DNA of 50,134 nucleotides from Methanobacteriota archaeon (GTDB taxonomy: Archaea; Thermoplasmatota; Poseidoniia; Poseidoniales; Thalassarchaeaceae). How positions within the stretch are numbered: position 1 is the stretch's first letter; every line of letters starts with the position of its first letter. The stretch spans positions 1-50,134 of the forward strand of contig JAERST010000017.1 in NCBI GenBank assembly GCA_016845365.1, given 5' to 3'. The notes under the pieces were generated by a model, which worked only from the letters and a program-made list of their open reading frames with translations, did not search any database and was not told where the DNA came from. Positions 1 to 8,015 of the stretch are shown in pieces. The translations under genes were made by a program, and so were the position numbers.

Positions 1-189
1 AGAGATATTTCCTGAATCGGCCTCAAGCAGACCACCGATGATATTCAGCAAAGTCGATTTGCCGCATCCGGAAGGTCCCATCAGCGCAACGAGTTCACCC
101 TTCTTGAGGGACAAATCGATGCCCTTGAGCACCTCTAATCGAGTCGCTCCAGAACCAAATCCTCTGTACAAATTTTTCACTTTCAGCAT
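1..189 (-). CDS. ABC transporter ATP-binding protein, LolD/MacB-like (partial, 3' end outside window)
   Basis: The first 63 codons of an ATPase are visible; the rest lies beyond the left edge. The translation begins [11 protein letters not shown], has the usual '[15 protein letters not shown]' stretch, and carries a perfect Walker [10 protein letters not shown], near residues 38-46, followed by [14 protein letters not shown]. This N-terminus is typical of the MacB/LolD/FtsE group, which powers export or lipoprotein-release permeases, but the permease is not in view, so the substrate is unknown. The ATG at 189-187 follows the stop codon of the TetR gene directly (TGA then ATG), so the two are almost certainly co-transcribed and the regulator probably controls this transporter. 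An ATG at 193-191 is in the wrong frame. Confidence 0.85.
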   Translation of the reverse strand, partial: MLKVKNLYRGFGSGATRLEVLKGIDLSLKKGELVALMGPSGCGKSTLLNIIGGLLEADSGNIS

Positions 190-813
190 TCATTCACTCT
201 CCAATAATGAGCGGGTTACTTTCGTCCTTAATCGGTGCACTGCAAGTAATTGTCGCTCGGTCAACTGCTGCGAATTCTCAAGTTCAAACATGTCGAATCC
301 CTCGCGAATCAAATTGAGTAAATCCAACATTCGGTCAACTGGGATGTCAGTGCGGACGAGTCCCCAACCTTGGCCTAATTCGAGGGTTTGGGTTATGTGC
401 GCTGTGACCGGTTGAAACTTGGCGTCAAGCTGTTCATTCAGCTCGTGTGTATGTGGCAATTCCATGACTCTCGCCCAGAGCGGAATGTGGTGCATATTCG
501 CGTAAAACCACTCTCCACAAGCATCGTCGACGCGCTGCATGTGCTTCCAAAAATCACCTTTTGATTTGGGCTGACCTTGGCTGAGGAATGTGGCTTGGAA
601 GCCTTCGACCGGGGTGTCCATGACGGTCAAAAAGAGGTCGGCCTTATCTTCAAACCAATAGTAGAATTGACCTTTTGAAATCTCCAAACTTCGGATCAAA
701 TCGTTGAGTGACATCGAGTCGTATCCGTGTTGCTCGAACTGCTCGCGCGCAAGATCGAGGATGTGCTGTCGAACATCCTCTTCGAGATTTAGAAAGCGCT
801 TGAGCGGTGGCAT
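190..813 (-). CDS. TetR/AcrR family transcriptional regulator
   Basis: A 207-residue protein with a classical TetR DNA-binding domain at the N-terminus (about residues 14-60): 'RQHILDLAREQFEQHGYDSM', then 'ISKGQFYYWFEDKADLF', matching the helix-turn-helix and the Y-x-F-x-K signature of the family. The C-terminal half should be the ligand-binding and dimer domain; its ligand cannot be read. The frame stays open up to 927, which would overlap the end of the upstream gene. I prefer the ATG at 813-811 because a GAGG lies about 9 bases upstream, the protein then has the usual TetR length, and an inverted repeat and TATA-like box sit just upstream. It is followed directly by an ABC ATPase gene, a common repressor-exporter arrangement. 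Confidence 0.85.
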   Translation of the reverse strand: MPPLKRFLNLEEDVRQHILDLAREQFEQHGYDSMSLNDLIRSLEISKGQFYYWFEDKADLFLTVMDTPVEGFQATFLSQGQPKSKGDFWKHMQRVDDACGEWFYANMHHIPLWARVMELPHTHELNEQLDAKFQPVTAHITQTLELGQGWGLVRTDIPVDRMLDLLNLIREGFDMFELENSQQLTERQLLAVHRLRTKVTRSLLESE

Positions 814-835
814 CGGCAGTCCTCTGTCGGTGTTT

Positions 836-864
836 TCAGACCGGTGGTCGGACTGTCGGTCTGA
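836..864. promoter_or_regulatory. candidate TetR operator (inverted repeat)
   Basis: TCAGACCG at 836-843 is matched perfectly by its reverse complement CGGTCTGA at 857-864, with a 13-base spacer. It lies 23-51 bases upstream of the tetR ATG and about where transcription should begin relative to the TATA-like box at 870-880. That is the expected place for an autoregulatory TetR site. Binding is inferred. Confidence 0.55.
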
Positions 865-869
865 CTTTT

Positions 870-880
870 CATATATGAAT
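870..880 (-). promoter_or_regulatory. TATA-like box for the tetR-ABC operon
   Basis: The minus strand reads ATTCATATATG here. It is AT-rich within GC-rich surroundings, about 60 bases upstream of the chosen tetR start. An archaeal start site some 25 bases downstream would fall inside the inverted repeat at 836-864. Confidence 0.4.
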
Positions 881-907
881 CGATTGCCGGATTGAGTCCT
901 TGCCGAT

Positions 908-1783
908 TCAATGCTTGATGACGGCATCGAAATTCTTTGCTAAGGTCGCCCCATAGGCTCGCAATCCATTGGTTTTTCGGATGTGTGCAATCGCGTTTTC
1001 ATCGGGAAATCTCGGAACTTTACCCGCGCTTCGCCATTCCGCGTGGAGGTGGGCGAGTTGGTCTGACCAATCGCGCGGGTCTTCTGTGTCCAGATTGATG
1101 ATTGGGCAGCCTGCCGCGGCAGCGTGCAGACTGATCTGGTGGTGGAAAGCATCGCCAGCGCCGAGGAGCATCGCCTCGGCGTGTTGTAGAAGGGCGATGA
1201 TGCGCTGTGGGCGGTCCAGCAGGGCTGGGCCTTCGGTCGAGCACATCGCCAAAATATTGCAAGCAGCAGCGGCTTCTTCGTCGAGTTCAGCGAGAATCGC
1301 CTCGTCGTCTTCATCGCTCGCCAGCGCGAGCAACATGCGCGATTCATCATCGACTGAAGCGAGATGCTCGCGCGGCAGCGGAGTATTCGCGGGGTCGAAA
1401 GCATCGACATCGATACAAGGCCCAATTACCGAGGTTCGACAATTCAGCCCCTCGGACAGAACCTCGTCCTCAAGCAAAACCAAGTCCAGCAGATCCATCT
1501 CGTCGCGCGCACGTGAAGTAAGCGGAATCGCATCGAGGAAGAGCGAACCACTCGCAACAAATTCGCGCGACATCGGAGCCCACGCAGCAGCACCAGCATC
1601 TGTGAAATGGACCAAGTCCACACCACCTTGGCCCAGAGCGGCGGCAAGTTCGGCAGAGTTACGAACGGTTGCAGCGCGCGTCCAGAACGGGACGCGCGCA
1701 CGGTCGAGCGCGTCAGCGATCATCAGATGACCATACGATTCAGCGCCCTCAGACGCGCTCGTAGCCAAAATGACCCGCTTCAT
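908..1783 (-). CDS. glycosyltransferase-like protein (GT-B fold suspected)
   Basis: A 291-residue protein I cannot assign with certainty. The N-terminal part ('VILATSASEGAESYGHLMIA' and 'GVDLVHFTDAGAAAW') resembles the first Rossmann half of GT-B enzymes. The C-terminal part ('AEAMLLGAGDAFHHQISLHA', 'AAGCPIINLD') resembles the donor-side half, where an 'exploitable position in a list of candidate hosts' is scanned in GT4 proteins. It is shorter than a normal GT4 enzyme and I see no clear E-x7-E motif, so it may be degenerate or non-catalytic. It diverges from two bona fide GT4 genes to its right, which supports a role in the same glycan pathway. The middle is very rich in Asp, Glu and Ala. 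A general nucleotide- or metabolite-binding protein is the alternative. Confidence 0.45.
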   Translation of the reverse strand: MKRVILATSASEGAESYGHLMIADALDRARVPFWTRAATVRNSAELAAALGQGGVDLVHFTDAGAAAWAPMSREFVASGSLFLDAIPLTSRARDEMDLLDLVLLEDEVLSEGLNCRTSVIGPCIDVDAFDPANTPLPREHLASVDDESRMLLALASDEDDEAILAELDEEAAAACNILAMCSTEGPALLDRPQRIIALLQHAEAMLLGAGDAFHHQISLHAAAAGCPIINLDTEDPRDWSDQLAHLHAEWRSAGKVPRFPDENAIAHIRKTNGLRAYGATLAKNFDAVIKH

Positions 1784-1906
1784 CTAGTCGCAGGCAAGCG
1801 GCTCAGGATAAGACCTCAACGGCCCAAATCGACTCTCAAAGCCCTTGATGCGAGGGCTGTCGGGAGTGCCGCGTCGTTTATCAGAACGCGATTCGGGAGG
1901 GGGGCG

Positions 1907-3172
1907 ATGGCTTCGGCTGACGCTGGCGGTGGCTCGGCACCGGTAGAGGCGGTGAGTGCCTCTGCTTCGGCTGACGCTGGCGGTGGCTCGCTGGCCAACG
2001 GGGGTGCGCCCTTGCGGGTTTTGCTCGTCCATGTCTGGTACTGGCCCCACGTCGGAGGGGGAGACCAACACGTCGAGATGCTCGGGCGGGAGCTCGTCAA
2101 ACTCGGTCATGAGGTGACGGTTTGGTGCGCCGATGTGCCGGCGCATGAGCCGAGGCGCTTCGAGCGAGGCGGCGTCAACGTGGTTCGATTGCCGCCGAGC
2201 CGAGTCTTGGCTGGAGTCGATCCTGTCGTCTCGTTGAGCGGTCTATCGATGGAAGGTTTCGATGTGGTTCACCTGCACGATACGCTGCCAATCCTTGTGC
2301 GGAAATCGCTCAAAATGGCCCGCAGTGCAGGTGTTCCTGTGGTAACTACCTATCACAATGATTACGTCAAACATGGCTTGATTGCGAATGGAATCAAAGG
2401 TCTGCGCTGGGCTATTCAGGGGCGGCAGACCTTGCATTCGAGCGATGCGCGAATCGTCTTGACTCGCTACTTCGAGAACCTGCTGCGCGCCAAGGGCGTG
2501 AAGGGTGAGATCGACATAATTCCTAATGGATTCTCTCCGATTTCTGATGCGGCCGAAATTCCTGCAGGACTCTCCGGCCGCGATTCCGGCCGGCCTTTAC
2601 TCACCTTCATCGGCCGGCTGAGCGAGCAGAAGGGATTGGATGTCCTGATGGACGCTTGGGATCTGCTCGCAAGCGAATCCGGTTCCGACGCTGGCCCCGA
2701 ATCCGACCCCGGATTCGACCTAGCAATCGCCGGCAAAGGAGAACTCGGCGATTGGTTGACAGAACGCATCGTCGGCGCGAGCCAGAATTCACACATTCAT
2801 CGGCTCGGCCTAGTCAGCGAGGGCGAGAAGCGCTGGCTCCTCGAAAACTCGACTGGAATCGTCATCCCATCGCGCTTCGAGGGCCTTCCAACGGTCATGC
2901 TCGAAGCCATGCACGCGCGAGCGCCAACAATCATGGCCGATGTCAATGACCTCGGCCGCCTAGTCACCGAACCGGGAGCAGGACTCTCGGTTCCACCCGG
3001 CGACCCCGCAGCGCTCGCGATGGCGATGAGCAGCATCGCCCAAGCCCCCGAAGAACAGCTAACGATCTGGGGCAATTCGGGCCACGCAGCAGCAGCATCC
3101 TACATGTGGCCCGCCATCACAAAAGACGTCCTCAAGGTCTATCGCAGAATCACTGGAGCGAAGAACGCATGA
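1907..3172 (+). CDS. GT4 family glycosyltransferase
   Basis: A 421-residue GT-B glycosyltransferase. After a low-complexity N-terminus (about 30 residues) comes 'LRVLLVHVWYWPHVGGGDQH', the typical GT4 opening with the glycine-rich acceptor loop. Later come 'DIIPNGF', 'LLTFIGRLSEQKGLDVLMDA' (donor domain) and 'IVIPSRFEGLPTVMLEAM', the E-x7-E type signature. Such enzymes move a sugar from a nucleotide-sugar to a lipid or glycan on the inner face of the membrane; the sugar is not predictable. The frame is open from 1607, but the ATG at 1907 has the GGGAGGGGGG tract just upstream and avoids overlap with the divergent gene. It is followed 13 bases later by a second GT4 gene, so they form an operon. 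Confidence 0.85.
   Translation: MASADAGGGSAPVEAVSASASADAGGGSLANGGAPLRVLLVHVWYWPHVGGGDQHVEMLGRELVKLGHEVTVWCADVPAHEPRRFERGGVNVVRLPPSRVLAGVDPVVSLSGLSMEGFDVVHLHDTLPILVRKSLKMARSAGVPVVTTYHNDYVKHGLIANGIKGLRWAIQGRQTLHSSDARIVLTRYFENLLRAKGVKGEIDIIPNGFSPISDAAEIPAGLSGRDSGRPLLTFIGRLSEQKGLDVLMDAWDLLASESGSDAGPESDPGFDLAIAGKGELGDWLTERIVGASQNSHIHRLGLVSEGEKRWLLENSTGIVIPSRFEGLPTVMLEAMHARAPTIMADVNDLGRLVTEPGAGLSVPPGDPAALAMAMSSIAQAPEEQLTIWGNSGHAAAASYMWPAITKDVLKVYRRITGAKNA
1910..1990 (+). repeat. 27-bp direct repeat at the N-terminus of the GT4 gene
   Basis: The same 27 bases, starting GCTTCGGCTGACGCTGGCGG, occur at 1910-1936 and 1964-1990. The spacing is 54 bases (18 codons), so both encode ASADAGGGS in frame. This gives a repetitive Ala/Asp/Gly/Ser-rich leader before the catalytic fold. 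Confidence 0.85.
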
Positions 3173-3185
3173 GGGAGGCAAGCCG

Positions 3186-4427
3186 ATGACAATCGAAATC
3201 GAGAAGCGCAGCCTCGTCGTAGCCAAGGGAACCTTCGAGGCGATGCGTGGGGCCGAGCGCGACCTCATCAGAAACCTACCCGCGCTCGCCCGCCAGTTCG
3301 ATCTCACGATGGCAACCCTGCAACCGAGCCGCGAACTCAAGGAGTGTTGCAGAACCCACGGAATCCCACTACTCAAACCAGAAACCTCCTGGCAACCAGA
3401 GACCGGAGCGGTAGCAACAATTCTCAATTCGGACCTGCGAAAATCAACCAAAGCTTGGCGAGGAATCGAGGGCTTGAAACAAGCGCTTGTCGAGGCGGAT
3501 GGAGTACATCTTGTCAGCGGCGACGGCTCCTTCGGACTCATCCGCCTCGTCCCAAAAACCACCCCTTTCCACTTACATATGCTCGAACCCCACAGAGGGC
3601 TATACGAGGACGTTTTACACCTGGGCGTGGACGGTAAACCGAGGCGCAGTCTAGCATTTACGAGGTTTGCATTGGCGAAGGCGAGAAGGGATGACCGGAG
3701 GCTTATCCAGGGCTTTTTGAAGCGGGCGGCCACGCGCATTAACGGCAATTCGAGTTACAGTGCTGAGCGGATTCGAGAAGTCTACGGCTGCGAGGCTGGC
3801 TACATCCATCCGAGCGTCGATTTTGCTGAGTTTTCGGCTGAGGCGAGCGAGGCTGAGAACGCGGCTTGGGTTGACCTCGACGAACTTCCCGACCCCCCCT
3901 GGGTCACGACGATTGGGCACGCTGGCTGGGTCAAAGGCGGCTGGGAAACTATCTCCACGCTCGTGGGCACAGGATTTGGTTTGGTGCTGGTTGGTGGAGG
4001 CGTATTCGAGGAGGTTGAGGAATTGCACGAATACGCCGACGCGCGGGGTGTTCGATTGTGGACGCCCCCGCGACTCTCAAATTTGCAATTGACTGGCTTG
4101 ATGCGACGTTCAGTCGCGATTGTTAGTCTGGCTCACGGCGAACCCTTTGGCTTGACGCCGATCGAGGCGTTTGCTGTCGGAACTCCTGCGCTTTTCGTCG
4201 ATGAAGGCGGCTTCCGAGATTCGATTGAGGACGGGGTCAACGGACGGCTACTTCCGCGCGATGACCCCGTGGCTTGGCAAGAGGCTCTGAACGAGGCACT
4301 GCAGCCTGATGTGAGGAAGAGATGGGCGGCTGCTGGGAGGGCGAGAATCGAGTCATTGGACCTCTCGCCCGATGCTCATGCGAGGCGGATTTTTGCCGTC
4401 TTTGAGGAAATCACCGTAGGTGAATGA
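3186..4427 (+). CDS. GT4 family glycosyltransferase
   Basis: A 413-residue GT-B enzyme. The N-terminal domain is weakly conserved ('MRGAERDLIRNLPALARQFD', 'DGVHLVSGDGSF'); 'INGNSSYSAERIREVYGCEA' begins the linker and 'IHPSVDFAEF' the donor domain. 'VTTIGHAGWVKGGWETISTL' and 'IVSLAHGEPFGLTPIEAFAV' are the strongest signs: the second contains the GT4 E-x7-E motif (E of EPFG to the E of IEAF). It starts 13 bases after the previous GT4 stop with GAGGGAGG just upstream of the ATG, so the two enzymes are probably translated from one message and act on the same glycan. The acceptor is not predictable. Confidence 0.85.
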   Translation: MTIEIEKRSLVVAKGTFEAMRGAERDLIRNLPALARQFDLTMATLQPSRELKECCRTHGIPLLKPETSWQPETGAVATILNSDLRKSTKAWRGIEGLKQALVEADGVHLVSGDGSFGLIRLVPKTTPFHLHMLEPHRGLYEDVLHLGVDGKPRRSLAFTRFALAKARRDDRRLIQGFLKRAATRINGNSSYSAERIREVYGCEAGYIHPSVDFAEFSAEASEAENAAWVDLDELPDPPWVTTIGHAGWVKGGWETISTLVGTGFGLVLVGGGVFEEVEELHEYADARGVRLWTPPRLSNLQLTGLMRRSVAIVSLAHGEPFGLTPIEAFAVGTPALFVDEGGFRDSIEDGVNGRLLPRDDPVAWQEALNEALQPDVRKRWAAAGRARIESLDLSPDAHARRIFAVFEEITVGE

Positions 4428-4481
4428 GTCAGCAAACGGGAAAGGGAACCGTTCATACGGCATCGATTCTGCCGATTCACC

Positions 4482-6272
4482 ATGCTCGATGAGCAATCAG
4501 AAGAGAATCAGGAACGAGGCAGTCAACTCGCTGTGGCGGTTGGACTGCTGTTATTCGCCTCGGTCGTGTTGGGTTCTGGAGTCCTCGGCGACTCCGGCGA
4601 TGCACGACTTAGCGAGGGTGAGGAAGGCGCCGATGATGCGGATGCTGACCCTGCAACCGACCGAGAACAGATGGCGAATGGTCTGATGGATGTTCGCAGT
4701 GAGGAAGGAGATTTCTCTTGGGAAGACTGTCTAGGTAACGACCGACCATTCGATGTGCCGGCCGACGGAATGCCGGGCGAGGATGAGCCCCGCGATGTCA
4801 AGCGCGAAGGCAAGACCGACCCGAATACCGATGCCGACGCAGCTACCGGCGCTGACCGACCGAATACTGCAGGAAATTCAGCCGGCACACCGATGTCGGC
4901 GACTGGAACCACCGCAGCCGGTCAGATCACCTTCACCGTCGACCGCACCGATGCAGTTGACGCAGCACGCGATCCATGCGCTGGAATGTTCACCAACGCA
5001 GCCGGCATCTTCGGAATGAACGGAATGCACGGTGCCAACACCGGACAAGCCCTGCAGAGCATGTTTGACCAAATGTGCGAGGGCTGGGTTCATGGAGAGT
5101 TCTGGGGCAATATCGGCGGTGATGTCGAGCGCTCAGATGACGGCTCAATCTCAATCACCACCGTCGACGACACCGGCGCGGAGAACACGGACACGATTTC
5201 TCCCGCGACCGCTCACGCACTCACAGCAGGACTAGCACCAATCGTTGAGAGCTGCTCGGACTGGATGATGATGAGGGCTCAATCCAGCATGGCCGGATCT
5301 TACGGTAATGGCTTCGGTAATGGCTTCGGCCATGGCGGTGGCCACGGCTGGGACCAAGGCCATGGCGACTGGGACCGCGATTGGTACGATGAGTGCGAGG
5401 AGGAAGACGACTGGCACGACTGGGAGACCGATGAGTGGGACGGCGAGCACGACTCGGACGAGTCCGACGAGCACGAGTCCGACGAGCACGAGTCCGACGA
5501 ACACGATGCGAACGGCGAGGACTCCGATGCTGACGATGGTCACGAGGACGAGCCTCGTGAATCACGCCATGCCGGCGAGTCAGACCGCAGGCATGCCGAC
5601 TGGGACCCATGCGCTGACTACCACGACTGGGACCACGACTGGGACGACGATTGGGACGAGCACGATTGGGAAGAAGCCGAGCCATTGATGGTTGAGATGT
5701 GGATCGAGACTGAGAATGGACACGGATTCTGGATTACTTTCGAGACCTACGAGTGCGCAGGAGTCTACGATTTCGTCGATGATTCCGGTGATGTTCACAC
5801 CCTCGAATACGATGTCTGCGAGGATGAAGAAGAATACTTCGCAGAAGAGTGGTACGACGAGGAAAGCAATACTTGGAATGCACACTGGGAAGATGCCGAG
5901 GGCTCCTACTGGATGGTCCTCAACTACGAGACTTGCACCGGCGTCCTCGAGTGGGTCGACAATGATGGCGAGGACGGCCGCGAAGAGTGGGAGATGGAAG
6001 ATTGTGGCGAGCACGACGAGTCCGAGGACGAGGAGTGCGAGCACTACAACGACCACGGTGAGTGCCTCGACGAAGACGAATCAGAAGAGCATGGAGAAGA
6101 CGAGTCCGACGAGCACGATGAGGAATCAGATGAGCACGGAGAGGGCGAGTCGGATGGCCACGACGATGAGTCGGATGACGAATCTGACGAGCATGGCGAT
6201 GACGAGTCTGACGACGAATCCGAGGAGGGTTCAGACTCGAATGGCGACGGCACTGCCGGCGGCCACCGCTGA
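4482..6272 (+). CDS. exported, extremely acidic His/Asp/Glu-rich protein with tandem repeats
   Basis: A 596-residue protein of no family I recognise. After a short acidic head a hydrophobic segment (about residues 15-36, 'QLAVAVGLLLFASVVLGSGV') acts as signal or anchor. A Cys-containing region follows ('DPCAGMFTNAAGIFGMNGMH', 'FDQMCEGWVHGEFWG'), then a Gly/His stretch, ESDEH repeats (about 327-341), 'YHDWDHDWDDDWDEHDW', two related 50-60-residue units each with paired Cys and Trp/Tyr/Glu-rich strands ('FWITFETYECAGVYDFVDDS' and 'YWMVLNYETCTGVLEWVDND'), and a C-terminal tail of about 90 residues made almost wholly of Asp, Glu, Ser and His. The composition fits an extracellular sink for divalent metal ions or a salt-adapted surface layer component. 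That is inference. It lies 54 bases after a GT4 gene and may be an acceptor for glycosylation. Confidence 0.7.
   Translation: MLDEQSEENQERGSQLAVAVGLLLFASVVLGSGVLGDSGDARLSEGEEGADDADADPATDREQMANGLMDVRSEEGDFSWEDCLGNDRPFDVPADGMPGEDEPRDVKREGKTDPNTDADAATGADRPNTAGNSAGTPMSATGTTAAGQITFTVDRTDAVDAARDPCAGMFTNAAGIFGMNGMHGANTGQALQSMFDQMCEGWVHGEFWGNIGGDVERSDDGSISITTVDDTGAENTDTISPATAHALTAGLAPIVESCSDWMMMRAQSSMAGSYGNGFGNGFGHGGGHGWDQGHGDWDRDWYDECEEEDDWHDWETDEWDGEHDSDESDEHESDEHESDEHDANGEDSDADDGHEDEPRESRHAGESDRRHADWDPCADYHDWDHDWDDDWDEHDWEEAEPLMVEMWIETENGHGFWITFETYECAGVYDFVDDSGDVHTLEYDVCEDEEEYFAEEWYDEESNTWNAHWEDAEGSYWMVLNYETCTGVLEWVDNDGEDGREEWEMEDCGEHDESEDEECEHYNDHGECLDEDESEEHGEDESDEHDEESDEHGEGESDGHDDESDDESDEHGDDESDDESEEGSDSNGDGTAGGHR
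5460..5504 (+). repeat. three tandem 15-bp units encoding ESDEH
   Basis: GAGTCCGACGAGCAC occurs at 5460-5474 and 5475-5489, and with one change at 5490-5504. The units are in frame inside the acidic exported protein. Similar but degenerate Asp/Glu/His codon repeats recur at about 6100-6230. Confidence 0.9.
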
Positions 6273-6288
6273 ATCTTGAATCGTTGAT

Positions 6289-6864
6289 TTACTCAGGCAA
6301 GCGCTCGTCCTTTGGGCCGAGCACGAAAGCGACTACCATCGCCCCAAGGCCGAGCAGGAACAATACCAGCGCCAGCCATTGATTGACGACGATCGACGAA
6401 TCGAATGCGGGGTAAATCGGCAAGATGTCGAGCGTCGATTCGCCGAGACTCATCTTAGCGCCGATCGAGCCCAAGATTGTGATTGATACCAAGGCTCCAA
6501 CGGCGCAGATAACTTGCAGAGAACTGAGCCGCGATTCGACCCAGATTCCTGGACCGAATCGCCACCGGCCAACCAGCATCGAGACGAGAAATCCAATGGT
6601 TAGGCCGGCGAATAGGAATTTGTTGTAACTCATCGCATCCCCGCCCGGGTCATTCATCGCCAACGTTCCGGAAAGAACTGCGAGAGGGAGCATCGGAACT
6701 GCGACGACACCAGCCATGTATGCGGTCCTGTCGAGGTAAGCGCGGGCTTTGCTGCCACCGACGAAGTAGGTCGAAATCCACGCCCCGAGAGCTGAGGCGC
6801 AGGATAGGGTTGCGATGCCTGTTGCCAGCCCGACGATTAGGTGATGGAAGGTGATCGCGAACAT
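6289..6864 (-). CDS. small polytopic membrane protein (third gene of the CxCH/CxxxCH operon)
   Basis: A 191-residue protein with about five hydrophobic segments: residues 5-35, 47-66, 83-101, 119-137 and 160-183. A His-His pair sits at residues 7-8 in the first segment, and a further ligand-type residue is not obvious. The fold is reminiscent of small DUF2231-like or cytochrome b-like membrane proteins, but I cannot assign a family. Its ATG shares one base with the stop of the upstream exported protein (TAATG), so the two are translationally coupled. Position and topology make it a candidate membrane partner, perhaps an electron-transfer or anchoring subunit, for the two exported proteins upstream. 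It ends convergently with the acidic protein gene, 16 bases apart. Confidence 0.65.
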   Translation of the reverse strand: MFAITFHHLIVGLATGIATLSCASALGAWISTYFVGGSKARAYLDRTAYMAGVVAVPMLPLAVLSGTLAMNDPGGDAMSYNKFLFAGLTIGFLVSMLVGRWRFGPGIWVESRLSSLQVICAVGALVSITILGSIGAKMSLGESTLDILPIYPAFDSSIVVNQWLALVLFLLGLGAMVVAFVLGPKDERLPE

Positions 6865-8015
6865 TACTGGCCACCTCCAGCATTGGGGTCATCGACCCAT
6901 TTCTCTTCGACTAAATCCCAAAGTAAGTCTGGATGTTCGTCATATTTCTCATAGCGTTCTGAGTCTGCAGAGGGTACCGTTTCTTCCTCAGGCTCCGGTT
7001 CTGGCATCGGTGCTGCTGATTCCTCTGCGGCCTGGGTCGGTTCGGATGCTTCGACCTCGGCCGTATGGTCGAGGTCGTCCTTCTTTCGAGCCGGTTGAAG
7101 GATTCCTTGCAAGGTCACGAAGAGTGCGATAATCATGAATGCGCCTGCAAATCCTTGGGCTCGTGCGCCCCACACGGTTCCATCGAATTCAGGTGGGGCG
7201 GTTCCCATAGTAAGCCAGGGTTGAACGACGTCGAATTGACCGTTTGATGTCGTCACCCTGTAGACCATTCTACTCTCACCCATTGTTGCGGGCAGGTGGA
7301 CTAACCACTCGTCTTCACCACCTGCCTCAACACTCGCTTGGTGTGAGAACGACTCGCCTTCGAGCTTCCACTCGACGGCGATGTCGGTAACATTCTGTGT
7401 CATGATGCTGACCGGCGAGGTATCGCCGGTCACACGATAGTTAGGTGCCGTCCAATCGGGTGCGAAGCCAGGCATATTGGCCGGCACCGGATTAACCTCA
7501 ATCGAATGGGCGTCGGAGACACCCAGATATGCAACATCGCCGGGATAACCAGCTCCGTGCTGAACGGCGATGAAAAGCTCAGTATCGCCTGTTGTAGAGG
7601 GCGCATTTAGCACCCAACTCAGACTGACGATACCTGTATTTGGCACACTGACTTCGACATAATTGTCGGTTGCACCAGCAGGGTCCTGAATGATCGTCCA
7701 GCCGTGGTCAGACGGCTGGTCGCCATTTCCATTGGTTGAACCAAGCAGGAATACACCGAGTAATCGCGAGTGCGAAATCTCGTGAATCTCAATCGTCGTA
7801 TCGAATTGGTAAGCGGTTCCAGCAAATGCGGTCGCACTCGAATCAATCGCGATGACCGCACTCGAGACTCCACTCAGCGAAGGGTCGCCATGACACGAGC
7901 CACCACAGGTGAAATCGCGGTCATCATTGCCCTCGCCGCCGGGATTAGCGACGCTTCCCTGCGTCGCAAGGAGCATTGTCGCGACGATTGTTAGCGCAAA
8001 TAGGCGGCCTCGCAT
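6864..8015 (-). CDS. exported protein with a CxxxCH motif and C-terminal membrane anchor
   Basis: A 383-residue protein. It begins with a signal peptide ('MRGRLFALTIVATMLLATQG') and then at about residue 36 has C-G-G-S-C-H, a haem-c-like motif with three rather than two residues between the cysteines. A beta-rich extracellular domain follows (about 45-290), with a central repeat-like section, then a transmembrane helix ('FAGAFMIIALFVTLQGIL') and an acidic Pro/Glu-rich cytoplasmic tail ending 'LLWDLVEEKWVDDPN'. The layout matches the choice-of-anchor V/reeler-like proteins that carry an N-terminal CxxCH in marine bacteria. The ATG overlaps the stop of the upstream gene as TGATG; the codon before it is TTG and could be an alternative start. 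Covalent haem attachment is possible but not shown. Confidence 0.7.
   Translation of the reverse strand: MRGRLFALTIVATMLLATQGSVANPGGEGNDDRDFTCGGSCHGDPSLSGVSSAVIAIDSSATAFAGTAYQFDTTIEIHEISHSRLLGVFLLGSTNGNGDQPSDHGWTIIQDPAGATDNYVEVSVPNTGIVSLSWVLNAPSTTGDTELFIAVQHGAGYPGDVAYLGVSDAHSIEVNPVPANMPGFAPDWTAPNYRVTGDTSPVSIMTQNVTDIAVEWKLEGESFSHQASVEAGGEDEWLVHLPATMGESRMVYRVTTSNGQFDVVQPWLTMGTAPPEFDGTVWGARAQGFAGAFMIIALFVTLQGILQPARKKDDLDHTAEVEASEPTQAAEESAAPMPEPEPEEETVPSADSERYEKYDEHPDLLWDLVEEKWVDDPNAGGGQ

Noticed and set aside
969-1730. 253-residue ORF on the plus strand opposite the glycosyltransferase-like gene
   Set aside because: Antisense to a gene with better composition; low-complexity Ser/Ala/Arg sequence with no motif.
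1607-1906. N-terminal extension of the GT4 gene
   Set aside because: Overlaps the divergent gene and has low-complexity sequence; the ATG at 1907 has a ribosome-binding tract.
5460-5504. CRISPR-like array
   Set aside because: The 15-bp units have no spacers and encode ESDEH in frame.
5221-5685. 154-residue minus-strand ORF rich in Arg, Pro and Ser
   Set aside because: Mirror of the Asp/Glu/His-rich repeats; it carries no motif.
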